Notes under the pieces: generated by a model
What the model saw: only the letters and a program-made list of their open reading frames with translations
Databases searched by the model: none
What the model was told of the DNA's origin: nothing
Program-made: the position numbers and the translations under genes
Part shown: piece after piece, positions 1 through 6,428 of the stretch
How positions within the stretch are numbered: position 1 is the stretch's first letter
Layout of the letters: each line of letters starts with the position of its first letter
Assembly (NCBI GenBank): GCA_035762175.1
Contig: DASTPP010000357.1
Span: 1-7,481 of the forward strand
Reading direction: 5' to 3'
From: DASTPP01 sp035762175
GTDB taxonomy: Bacteria > Myxococcota_A > Polyangia > Polyangiales > Polyangiaceae
DNA: 7,481 bases

Positions 1-335
1 AGCGCAAGGCGCTCGAAGGGCGCGAGCTGGTGCACATGGCGCGCGACGAGATCTCGCAGACCATTCACGGCCTGCGGTCCATCATCGCCGAGGGCCTCGA
101 GGGCGAGGGCGACGAGCGCTGGCGGCACTTCTTCGAGACGCTCTTCCCCGGCTTGCGCGACGCCGGGGTGCGGCTCGAGGACTTGATCGGCATGGTGCCG
201 TTGCTCTTCTGCCACGTCGCCCGCATCGCCGCCGTGCGCTTGCCGGCCGACCAGCGCGACGACGCCGTGCGCTGGGCCGCCGAGTTTTCCTACGGCTATG
301 CCATCGCCGTCGCGCGGGTTTGGGTGCCCGGCTGA
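1..335 (+). CDS. C-terminal part of an unassigned, mainly helical protein (5' end outside window)
   Basis: The reading frame is open from base 3 at the window edge and ends at TGA 333-335, so at least 110 residues are visible and the true start lies upstream. A GTG at 30 and an ATG at 36 exist, but codons before them are equally gene-like, so I treat the gene as partial. The visible protein is mostly amphipathic helix: a basic/acidic segment (ARDEISQTIHGLRSIIAEGL), then a W-RHFFETLFPGLRDAG stretch, a hydrophobic segment MVPLLFCHVARIAAV, and a final FSYGYAIAVARVW helix. No catalytic motif is visible. The layout faintly recalls helical sensory domains that precede STAS or kinase modules in myxobacterial regulators, but this is a guess. 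It is convergent with the response regulator, whose open frame runs 40 bases into it. Confidence 0.7.
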   Translation, partial: RKALEGRELVHMARDEISQTIHGLRSIIAEGLEGEGDERWRHFFETLFPGLRDAGVRLEDLIGMVPLLFCHVARIAAVRLPADQRDDAVRWAAEFSYGYAIAVARVWVPG

Positions 336-931
336 GGGGGCCCCGGTCCGCCTTCTCGGGACGTTGCCCGGTCAGAAGCGGGGCGAGAGCGCTTGCGCGG
401 TGGGCCTGGGACGGCCGCCGGCGAGGCTTGGTGAGCGAGGCCGACCGAGGTAGGCCGCAGCGAACCGAGCGCCGCGTCGCCCTCACGCCGGGCCGGGGGC
501 ACCCGCCGCCGGGGTAAGGGCGTCGGGCCCTTCGCGGCGGTGTCGATGTCGCCGGTGGCGCAGCGGCGCACGAAGGCGATGAGCTCGCTGAGCCCCTCGG
601 GCTTGCGCAAAATGCCCGTCAAGATGCCGCCCTCGAAGGCCCGGCGCGCCTCGGCCGGCGGCTCTCGCCCGGAGAACACGAAGAGCTTGGCCGAGGGCTG
701 GACGCGCGCCGCGTCGGCCAGCAAGGTGAGGCCGTCGCCGTCGGGCAGGCTCAGATCGCTCACGACGACGTCGAAGGGCTGCTCGCGCAAGAGGCCGCGG
801 GCGTCGCTCGCGTCGGGCGACATGGCGAGCACGGCCACCCGGCGCAGGACGCGCTCGAGGCAGCTACGCAGGAGGTCGTCGTCGTCGACGACCAGGACGC
901 GGGGCAACGTGGGGGGGCTCGGGTCGATCAT
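296..931 (-). CDS. Single-domain response regulator (CheY-like receiver) with an odd basic tail
   Basis: Residues 11-124 form a receiver domain that accepts phosphate from a histidine kinase. The acidic pair D16/D17 follows VLVV, the phosphoacceptor is D59 (VVVSDLSLPDGDG), the switch Ser is S87 (FVFSG), and the conserved Lys is K110 in RKP. No DNA-binding or enzymatic output domain follows, so it would act by protein contact or as a phosphorelay intermediate. Residues ~130-211 are a low-complexity Arg/Pro/Ala tail containing a rare TTA codon, and its last 40 bases overlap the convergent gene. The tail may be non-native: a one-base shift would end the protein at the TGA at 483-485 after about 149 residues, close to the usual size. 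ATG 931 is used because an in-frame TAG lies five codons upstream; no clear Shine-Dalgarno sequence precedes it. No partner kinase is in the window. Confidence 0.85.
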   Translation of the reverse strand: MIDPSPPTLPRVLVVDDDDLLRSCLERVLRRVAVLAMSPDASDARGLLREQPFDVVVSDLSLPDGDGLTLLADAARVQPSAKLFVFSGREPPAEARRAFEGGILTGILRKPEGLSELIAFVRRCATGDIDTAAKGPTPLPRRRVPPARREGDAALGSLRPTSVGLAHQASPAAVPGPPRKRSRPASDRATSREGGPGPPQPGTQTRATAMA

Positions 932-935
932 GGTT

Positions 936-955
936 GGGCGTGCCTAGGCACGCCC
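936..955. promoter_or_regulatory. Perfect 20-bp palindrome upstream of the response regulator
   Basis: GGGCGTGCCTAGGCACGCCC reads identically on both strands with no spacer. It lies 4 bases upstream of the regulator's ATG (minus strand), where a ribosome binding site would be expected and none is seen. It could be an operator for a dimeric regulator, or an RNA hairpin in the leader that limits translation. A terminator is less likely because no T-run follows on either strand. The palindrome is seen directly; its role is inferred. Confidence 0.45.
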
Positions 956-1135
956 GCGGGGGTACGCCGGAGGGCGAGCCCGGGGCGGTCGGCTGCCGCG
1001 CCTTTGATGAGCCGAGAGGGCGCCCCGTTGCGTCGTTCGAGGCGCCTGCGCATTCGGCCGACGGAACCCGAGGCCCGCCCCGAACGCACCTACCTCACGA
1101 AGCCGCGCGCGCGGCCGGACCCCCTTAACAATCGC

Positions 1136-1369
1136 TCAGGGCAGGTCGACCGTGATGGTCATGGCGGGGCCGACCGCCCGATCGCAATTACGGACGAGCC
1201 AGCGCTCGAGGGCGGCGCGCGTCACGGTCTCGGGCTCGCCGGGGGGCGGCACCAGCCGGAGCATCTCGCCCATGTAGCGGCGGGCGGTCGACTCTGTCCA
1301 ACGGCAGGTCTTGGCGACGTCGTCGATGCCGAGGGGACGGGCCGGGGCTTTGGGAGCTTGGTGAGACAT
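1136..1369 (-). CDS. Small helix-turn-helix DNA-binding protein (excisionase/MerR-like HTH_17 type)
   Basis: A 77-residue protein from ATG 1369 to TGA 1136. Residues 13-58 fit the pattern of excisionase-like winged HTH domains: LGIDDVAKTCRWTESTARRYM gives the two helices of the HTH, LRLVPPPGEPETVT a short wing, and RAALERWLVRN the closing helix, as in family members that read roughly VxEAAxxLGVSxxTVxRxxxxGxL...IxxxxLxxWL. A short C-terminal strand (AMTITVDLP) follows. The frame stays open upstream, but that sequence is Pro/Arg-rich low complexity, so MSHQAPK is the best start; its ribosome binding site is weak. Such small proteins act as recombination directionality factors or simple repressors. 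No integrase is visible beside it, so the role is open. Confidence 0.7.
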   Translation of the reverse strand: MSHQAPKAPARPLGIDDVAKTCRWTESTARRYMGEMLRLVPPPGEPETVTRAALERWLVRNCDRAVGPAMTITVDLP

Positions 1370-1399
1370 ACGACGCTCGAATCTTGCGGCAGGTGAGAC
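1360..1399 (-). promoter_or_regulatory. Paired 8-bp direct repeats at the HTH gene start
   Basis: On the minus strand GTCTCACC occurs twice, covering 1392-1399 and 1360-1367. The second copy overlaps the start codon of the HTH gene. The 32-bp offset equals about three helical turns, so both copies face the same side of the DNA. This would suit autoregulation by the small HTH protein, but two 8-mers are weak evidence. The self-complementary TTGCAA at 1405-1410 could be a -35 element; no good -10 follows. Confidence 0.25.
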
Positions 1400-1418
1400 C
1401 CTGGTTGCAATAACGGTC

Positions 1419-1430
1419 GTCGCCGGCGAC
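1419..1430. repeat. 12-bp perfect palindrome GTCGCCGGCGAC
   Basis: A spacerless inverted repeat about 50 bp upstream of the HTH gene start. In DNA this GC-rich, palindromes of this length arise by chance fairly often, so an operator role is only possible. Confidence 0.2.
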
Positions 1431-1548
1431 CACTTTAGGGAGACCTCAGCCGGGAGCGTTGGCGGGTTACGGCCCCGCCGCTCGCGCCGCCCGGGGGCCC
1501 GCGGCGCGTCGGCGCGGGCGGGGCGGGCCCGGGCCGATGGGGGTGAAC

Positions 1549-1740
1549 TTAACCGCCCATGCCGGAACGCACCGGGCGCGAGGACCAGCCGTGCCGGCGC
1601 CGCAGGTGCTCGGCCCAGCGCTCGGCCGCCCCCTCGAAGCGGTGCGCGAGCGGCGTGCCGTCGTCGAGCGTGTCGCGCCCGACGGACGCGCGGATGGTCT
1701 GGGCGAGGCCGCCGGGGCGGCGGGTGGGGCGTTCTTCCGG
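1549..1740 (-). pseudogene. Start-less gene remnant, C-terminal part of an unknown protein
   Basis: In the minus frame ending at TAA 1549-1551, the translation looks like real protein: a segment GGLAQTIRASVGRD, then TLDDGTPLAHRFEGAA, ERWAEHLRRRHGWSS and a final RSGMGG. Its codons nearly all end in G or C, and the residue mix is balanced and partly amphipathic-helical. The two other minus frames here give only Arg/Pro/Ala-rich shadow peptides. Upstream of about 1740 the same frame stays open to a TAG at 1951 but becomes Pro/Arg low complexity, and no ATG, GTG or TTG start occurs between 1951 and the last few codons. This suggests a decayed gene whose 5' part was lost, or a frameshift in the GC-rich stretch. 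It is on the same strand as, and upstream of, the HTH gene. I do not recognise the family. Confidence 0.35.
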
Positions 1741-1742
1741 GC

Positions 1743-1850
1743 GGGGCGGGGGCCGGGGGGCGGCGTACTTCCCGTTTTCGGGGGGCCGGCGGCGGGGGGC
1801 GGGGGCGCGTCTCGGGGCGGCGGGGCGGGGGCGGCGGCGCGCGGGGCGGG
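1743..1850 (+). other. Dense G-run block (G-quadruplex candidate)
   Basis: The + strand holds many runs of four to six G with short spacers: 1743-1746, 1748-1752, 1755-1760, 1780-1785, 1794-1799, 1801-1805, 1814-1817, 1822-1825, 1827-1831 and 1843-1846. Several sets of four consecutive runs have loops of 1-11 bases, the pattern expected of intramolecular G-quadruplexes. The block lies in the non-coding stretch upstream of the receptor gene. Whether it folds or acts is inference; such tracts are also places where sequencing errors collect. Confidence 0.4.
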
Positions 1851-1854
1851 ACGT

Positions 1855-1990
1855 TGGTATCGCGACCGGGGCAGATGGAAAGCGGGAAGTCGTACGCCCA
1901 CTTTTCTGATTGGCGCATGAAGGAAAGCCGCAGGCGTGTTTTCTTCAGCGCTAAATGGATGCGCACGTCGGAGCGCACGGACGTGCGTAA
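1855..1990. other. AT-richer island in the intergenic region, containing a hairpin
   Basis: This stretch is visibly less GC-rich than both flanks. It contains an 8-bp stem (1919-1926 with 1939-1946, one G-T pair) and a small inner GCC/GGC pairing at 1927-1929 with 1933-1935. Short open frames cross it on both strands, but none has the G/C-ending codons of the real genes nearby, so I do not call a gene. It may hold a promoter or a leader RNA. Nothing more specific is visible. Confidence 0.25.
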
Positions 1991-2007
1991 GGGCGCCGGG
2001 CGCGGCG

Positions 2008-2033
2008 GCGCGCGGGGCGCGCGGGGCGCGCGG
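2008..2033 (+). repeat. 9-bp GC tandem repeat (about 2.9 copies of GCGCGCGGG)
   Basis: Units start at 2008, 2017 and 2026; the third is cut one base short by divergence. The repeat sits in a nearly pure G/C stretch (about 1990-2160) that otherwise holds no gene. It is probably slippage-prone simple sequence. Confidence 0.5.
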
Positions 2034-2214
2034 CGGCGCGCGATTGGGCCGGCGCGGGGGCGCGGCGCGGGCGGGCGGGGGCGCGGCGCGCGGTGGCGCG
2101 CGCCGTGCAGTGCGGTGTTCGCGCGCACCAGCGGCGCGCGAGGCGGCGGCGTCGCCCCGCCGCCTCGAGACGAATGACCACGGAACGGGACCCGTCCTGC
2201 CGAAGCTCGCCCAA

Positions 2215-2241
2215 GGAAGGCGCTCGGGCCGGCGCCGTCTA
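2215..2241 (+). promoter_or_regulatory. Possible ECF-sigma-type promoter of the receptor gene
   Basis: GGAAG (2215-2219) and CGTCTA (2236-2241) are separated by 16 bases, resembling the GGAAC-N16/17-CGTC/TA form of many extracytoplasmic-function sigma promoters. Transcription would start near 2248 and leave a leader of about 27 bases containing the ribosome binding site. ECF control is common for TonB-dependent receptors, but no ECF sigma or anti-sigma gene is in the window, and a match this short can be chance. A small ACGGG-A-CCCGT inverted repeat at 2185-2195 lies just upstream. Confidence 0.25.
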
Positions 2242-2274
2242 CCCATCGAGCAAAGAAACGGTCGCGAGGGACAC

Positions 2275-5200
2275 ATGAACGTCGAGCAGAGAAGGCGTGT
2301 GCTTTGGCGTGTGCCTTGGTTGGCAGCCCTGATCACGGGGGCCCCGGCCGCGGCGCTGAGCCTCTTGTCTACGAGCCCCGCGTGGGCGCAGACCATCGGC
2401 GTCGCCACGCTGAGCGGCAAGGTCGTCGACGCCCAGTCGGGCGCGCCGGTGCCGGACGCGGTCGTGAGCGTCACGTCGCCGGCGCTGCAGGGCGAGCAGA
2501 CGGTCGTCAGCGACGGGTCGGGCTTCTACCGCATCCCCAACCTGCCGCCGGGCGACTACACCCTCAGCGTGCAGGCGGACGCGCACAAGCCCTCGACGCG
2601 CGGGGGCATCGCCCTGCGGGCCAACGTGACGGTGCGGCTGGACGTGCCGGTGTTGCCCGAGGTGATGGTGGGCGACGTCGTCGAGGTCGAGGGGCGCCCG
2701 CCGACGGTCGACGTGAGCACGACGACCTCGGGCCTGAGCATCAACTCGGCCGCGATCGAGCGCCTGCCGCTGGCGGCGCCGGGCGGCCGCAGCGGCGCGA
2801 ACCTGTCGTTCGACGCGCTGGCCGAGGTGGTGCCGACGGGGCGCACGGACACGTACGGCGGCTCGTTCGCGGGCACGACCTCGCCCGAGAACGGCTACAT
2901 CGTCGACGGGCTCTCGGTCACCGACCCGGCGGTCGGCATCCTGGGGACGCCGATGAGCCTCGAGTTCGTCAAGGAGGCGAACGTGGTGACCGCGGGCTAC
3001 CTGCCCGAGTACGGCCGGACGCAGGGCGGCGTCTTCGACATCGTGTCGAAGAGCGGCTCGAACGAGTTCCACGGCTCGCTCTACGGGCAGTGGACGCCGG
3101 GCTCGGCGGCGCCGAAGGTGGTCTCGAGCCAGAACGCGCTCGCCGCGCAGACCCGCCTGCTCAGCACCGAGACCGCGGGCTTCACGCTCGGCGGCCCCCT
3201 CGTCAAGGACAAGCTCTGGTTCTTCGCCGGCGCCCAGTTCTCCTCGGCGCAGTACGAGTGGACGCGGCGGCTCTACGCCTTCCAGACCAACCCCGACGGC
3301 ACGGCGGCGCTCGACTCCGAGCGCCGGCGCATCGGCGCCGAGGTCGCGGACGCGCGGCGGTCGCTGCGGGCGCGGGGGCTGCAGTACCAGGCCTTCGGCA
3401 AGCTCGACTACCGGCTCGACCCGGACAACATGCTCACCTTCTCGGTCAAGGCGGTGACGAGCCGGGCGGGCGGCGACGGGTACATGGACGTCGACCCGCA
3501 GACGGGCGCGCCCGGCGGCGGCATCACCGGCAACAGCCGGCCCTTCCGCCTGACGCGCTACTTCCCCGGGCAGGTGTACGACCTGACCCTGAAGTGGTCG
3601 AACTCGTCGATGAACAAGCGCCTGCTCTTCGACACGACGGTGGGCTGGCACCACGAGGCGAACGGCGGCGCGGGCGGCCTCGCGGGCGACAAGACCGACC
3701 CGGGCACGCTCTCGGGCCTGAACGCCGACCCGTCCACGGTCTACGGGCGCGTCACGCCCTCGCGCCCGCGCGTGAGCGACTTCGAGACCCTGCCGAACCC
3801 CGGCATCTGCGCCGACACGACCGCCGACGGCACCGTCGTGCGCTGTCCGGTCAACACGTACGGCGTCGGCGGCCCCGGCCAGACCGAGAAGGTGTCGACC
3901 AACCGCGTGCAGGCGCGCGAGGTCATCACCTACCTCTTCGAGGCGCTCGGCCACCACGTCATCAAGCTCGGCGCCGAGGCCGAGTACGCCGAGGTCGCGA
4001 GGAAGACCGGCTTCTCCGGCCTGACGAGCGTGCGCGAGGCGCAGGACGGCTCGACCTGGGACACCAACGGCGCCAACTACTCGCTGCAGACGCGCCCCGA
4101 CCAGCTCGCCCTCTACCAGGGCTGGGACCTGACGGTGCGCCAGGTGGCCTTCGGCGCCTTCGTCCAGGACAGCTGGAGCATCATGGACCGGGTCACGCTC
4201 AACGCCGGCCTGCGCTACGACTCGCAGACGCTCTACACCGCGCAGGGCGACGTCGCCATCGCGCTGCCCAACCAGGTCGCCCCCCGCCTCGGCCTCATCT
4301 GGGACCCGACCCAGAGCGGCAAGGCCAAGGTCTTTGCCAACTACGCCCTCTACTACCAGAGCCTGCCGCTGCGCATCTCGTCGCGCGGCATCTCGGGCGA
4401 GCCGAGCAACACCTGGTCGGTGCCGACCGCGACCTGCGACCCGTCGAACCCCAACTTCCGCGGCTGCGTCACAGACCCCAACAACGCCATCAACGCCAAC
4501 GGCCCCTACGACCCGAGCCGCAAGTACGGCTACTTCGGCTTCGGCCGCGCCGCCGTCGACCCCGACCTCAAGCCCGGCTCGTCGACCGAGATCTCGGCCG
4601 GCGGCGAGTACGAGGTCGTGGCGGGCGGGCGCCTGGGCCTGACCTACATTCACCGGCAGACCAACAGCATCATCGAGGACATGAGCCGCGACGAGGCGGC
4701 CACGTACTTCATCGGCAACCCGGGCGAGGGCATCGCCAAGGACTTCCCCAAGGCCGAGCGCATCTACGACGCCGGGGTCATTCAGTTCACCAAGGCCTTC
4801 CGCGACGACTGGCTCGCGCAGGCCAGCTACACCCTCTCGTACCTGCGCGGCAACTGGGAGGGCTTCTTCCGCTCGCAGACCGGCCAGCTCGACCCGGGCG
4901 CCAACTCGGACTTCGACCTCTTGACCCTGCTGCAGAACCGCAAGGGCCCGCTCGGCGCCGACAGCCGCCACGAGTTCAAGCTGTACGGGGCGAAAGACTG
5001 GCAGCTCGACGAGGGCCTGCGCCTGACCACGGGCGTCAGCTACCGCGCCCGCTCGGGCGCGCCGACCAACTTCGTCGGCCGCCACATCATCTACCAGCAG
5101 GAGGTCTTTCTGCTGCCGCGCGGCGAGGGCGAGCGGCTGCCCTGGGTGCACAACTTCGACCTGCATTTCGCCCTCGGCCTCTGGAAGACCAAGTCGCAGT

Positions 5201-5481
5201 CGGTCTCGCTCACCACCGACATCTTCAACCTGTTCAACTTTCAGGCGGCGACGCTGGTCGACAACAACTACACGACCGCGCTCGCCAATTCGATCACCGA
5301 CCCGGCCGCCCTGAACTCGCCCTACGTGCCCGGGCGCGAGAAGAAGGAGATCCGGCCGGAGATCATCCCCACGCCGACGGGCGCGCCCTTCCGCGAGACG
5401 CAGCGCAACCCGAACTTCGGCACGCCGACGCAGTTCCAGGACCCGCTGACGATCCGCATTGGTATTCGTACCACGTTCTGA
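2275..5481 (+). CDS. Oar-type TonB-dependent outer-membrane receptor with N-terminal carboxypeptidase-regulatory domain
   Basis: A 1068-residue outer-membrane transporter. Residues 1-38 are a signal peptide (QRRR, hydrophobic core, cleavage after AWA38). Residues ~45-126 form a carboxypeptidase-regulatory-like beta-sandwich (SGKVVDAQSGAPVPDAVV, then GFYRIPNLPPGDYTL). Residues ~145-267 are the plug, with GYIVDGLS at 207-214 and the GGVFDIVSKSGSNEFHG signature at 251-267 typical of Oar-like receptors. The rest is a large beta-barrel ending in a terminal Phe (IGIRTTF). Cys512/Cys524 and Cys721/Cys731 probably form disulfides in surface loops. The length matches Myxococcus Oar, which works with TonB/ExbB/ExbD in export of the PopC protease; whether this protein exports, or imports a nutrient, cannot be told. 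Start: GAGGG at 2266-2270 precedes ATG 2275, and only this start opens on a signal peptide; the frame extends further upstream without sense. No in-frame TTA codon occurs. Confidence 0.93.
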   Translation: MNVEQRRRVLWRVPWLAALITGAPAAALSLLSTSPAWAQTIGVATLSGKVVDAQSGAPVPDAVVSVTSPALQGEQTVVSDGSGFYRIPNLPPGDYTLSVQADAHKPSTRGGIALRANVTVRLDVPVLPEVMVGDVVEVEGRPPTVDVSTTTSGLSINSAAIERLPLAAPGGRSGANLSFDALAEVVPTGRTDTYGGSFAGTTSPENGYIVDGLSVTDPAVGILGTPMSLEFVKEANVVTAGYLPEYGRTQGGVFDIVSKSGSNEFHGSLYGQWTPGSAAPKVVSSQNALAAQTRLLSTETAGFTLGGPLVKDKLWFFAGAQFSSAQYEWTRRLYAFQTNPDGTAALDSERRRIGAEVADARRSLRARGLQYQAFGKLDYRLDPDNMLTFSVKAVTSRAGGDGYMDVDPQTGAPGGGITGNSRPFRLTRYFPGQVYDLTLKWSNSSMNKRLLFDTTVGWHHEANGGAGGLAGDKTDPGTLSGLNADPSTVYGRVTPSRPRVSDFETLPNPGICADTTADGTVVRCPVNTYGVGGPGQTEKVSTNRVQAREVITYLFEALGHHVIKLGAEAEYAEVARKTGFSGLTSVREAQDGSTWDTNGANYSLQTRPDQLALYQGWDLTVRQVAFGAFVQDSWSIMDRVTLNAGLRYDSQTLYTAQGDVAIALPNQVAPRLGLIWDPTQSGKAKVFANYALYYQSLPLRISSRGISGEPSNTWSVPTATCDPSNPNFRGCVTDPNNAINANGPYDPSRKYGYFGFGRAAVDPDLKPGSSTEISAGGEYEVVAGGRLGLTYIHRQTNSIIEDMSRDEAATYFIGNPGEGIAKDFPKAERIYDAGVIQFTKAFRDDWLAQASYTLSYLRGNWEGFFRSQTGQLDPGANSDFDLLTLLQNRKGPLGADSRHEFKLYGAKDWQLDEGLRLTTGVSYRARSGAPTNFVGRHIIYQQEVFLLPRGEGERLPWVHNFDLHFALGLWKTKSQSVSLTTDIFNLFNFQAATLVDNNYTTALANSITDPAALNSPYVPGREKKEIRPEIIPTPTGAPFRETQRNPNFGTPTQFQDPLTIRIGIRTTF

Positions 5482-5516
5482 GCAGAGCCATGGAAAAGCG
5501 ACAAAAGGCCCAGACC

Positions 5517-6396
5517 ATGATCACGCGGCACGCCTCGCGCCTCTCGGGCGCGGCCCTCCTGGCGCTGGCGGCGGCGGGCGCGAGCAACTGCTCCGAGCAG
5601 CGCGCGCCCGAGTGCACCGTCCCGCCCTCGGCCAACTACGCCGTCCGCCTCGTCGAGACCGGCGCGCCCCAGGGCGCCTGCGCGGCCGCAGACGCGCCGC
5701 TGCAGGGCGGCGTCTTCGGCATGCGCCCGCACCCGGTGCTCGGCACCGACGGCTACCCCGATTACGACATCCCCTTCAACGTCTCGATCATGTTCGCGCG
5801 CATGGGCGAGCTGCGCGACCGGGCCGAGGCGCGCCTGGCCGAGCTCGGCCTCGACCCGCTGCCCGAGCCGGCCGAGCCCATCTACAACTTCGGCCCCTTC
5901 GCCACCGCGCGCCCCGAGGGCGACTTCTGCCGGCTGCCCGCGACCGAGGTGGCGCGCCTCGTGCTGCCCGAGATCCCCGGGCTGCCCGAGGTGCCGGCCG
6001 ACCCGGGCGACCCCGACGACCCCGACGATGACGTGCCCGCCGTGCCCGCCGCGCCGCCGCTGCCGGCCGTCGACATCACGGCCGCCTGGTCGGACGTGCG
6101 CGTGCTCTCGACCACGGCCTACCCGGGCGTGCAGTTCGAAGGCACCTTCACGTACACCGAGAACGGCTGCACCCGCACCTACGCGGCGACGGGCGTCTGG
6201 GGCAGCTTCAACGTCACCTGCGAGGGCAGCGACGAGGAGGGCAACGCGAACGGCCTGCCCGACCAGAACCTCTGCCTGTCGGCCCCCAACCCCTCGAACA
6301 TCACGGGCAGCGGCATCAACCCCGACTTCCCGGTCACGTGCGACGCGGCGACGCTGCTGTGCCTGCTCGACGGCGACTTCCCCGCGTACCGATTAG
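5517..6396 (+). CDS. Secreted Cys-rich protein of unknown function, lacking its own stop codon
   Basis: The gene begins 35 bases after the receptor stop, so it is probably co-transcribed. ATG 5517 has AAAAGG eight bases upstream and opens directly on a signal peptide (ITRHASRLSG, then ALLALAAAGA); ATG 5490 is an alternative adding nine residues. C25 sits where a lipoprotein Cys would be, but the -1 residue is Asn, so lipidation is doubtful. The mature protein has an N-terminal region to ~155, an acidic Pro/Asp linker (~157-183, PGDPDDPDDD), and a beta-rich C-terminal region (FEGTFTYTENGC, GVWGSFNVTC). It has nine Cys (25, 33, 55, 138, 218, 235, 253, 275, 282), implying disulfides outside the cytoplasm. 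I do not recognise the family. The end is uncertain: this frame has no stop before 7164-7166. Convincing coding ends near residue 291 (6389), and TAG 6394-6396 is reached only by a +1 shift. As sequenced, one 549-residue frame covers 5517-7166. Confidence 0.75.
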
Positions 6397-6428
6397 CCAT
6401 GGCCCGGGCACTGAGGAGACCTTCGATG
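6380..6428 (+). other. Stop-less junction between two in-frame genes
   Basis: The upstream frame reads GAC TTC CCC GCG TAC CGA TTA GCC and passes into the next gene's ATG at 6426. TTA at 6393-6395 is the only in-frame TTA I found from 2275 to 7166. The frame one base over has TAG at 6394-6396 and TGA at 6412-6414. Removing one C from the run at 6380-6383 would give a protein ending DFPRTD at that TAG, 29 bases before the next start. A one-base assembly error or recent frameshift is the simplest reading; a real fusion is the alternative. Confidence 0.5.
6413..6418 (+). promoter_or_regulatory. Strong Shine-Dalgarno GAGGAG for the Pro/Ala-rich protein
   Basis: GAGGAG lies seven bases before ATG 6426. 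This supports separate initiation at 6426 even though the upstream frame is open through it. Confidence 0.7.

Noticed and set aside
1854..2177. 107-codon + strand frame across the AT-richer island
   Set aside because: Codons do not show the G/C third-position habit of real genes here, and the second half is simple GC repeat.
1936..2274. Upstream extension of the receptor frame (113 codons)
   Set aside because: Arg/Gly/Ala low complexity from simple GC sequence; ATG 2275 has a ribosome binding site and a signal peptide directly after it.
1467..2474. 335-codon minus-strand frame over the intergenic region
   Set aside because: Pro/Arg/Ala low complexity, and its start lies inside the receptor gene.
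2239..5166. 975-codon open frame on the minus strand
   Set aside because: Antisense to the receptor gene. Val/Ala/Arg/Gly-biased composition and no domain; long antisense frames are expected in DNA with G/C-ending codons.
2304..5480. Out-of-frame + strand reading through the receptor that joins the downstream genes into 1620 codons
   Set aside because: Within the receptor it is an Arg/Pro/Gly shadow. Only its portion after about 5517 is genuine.
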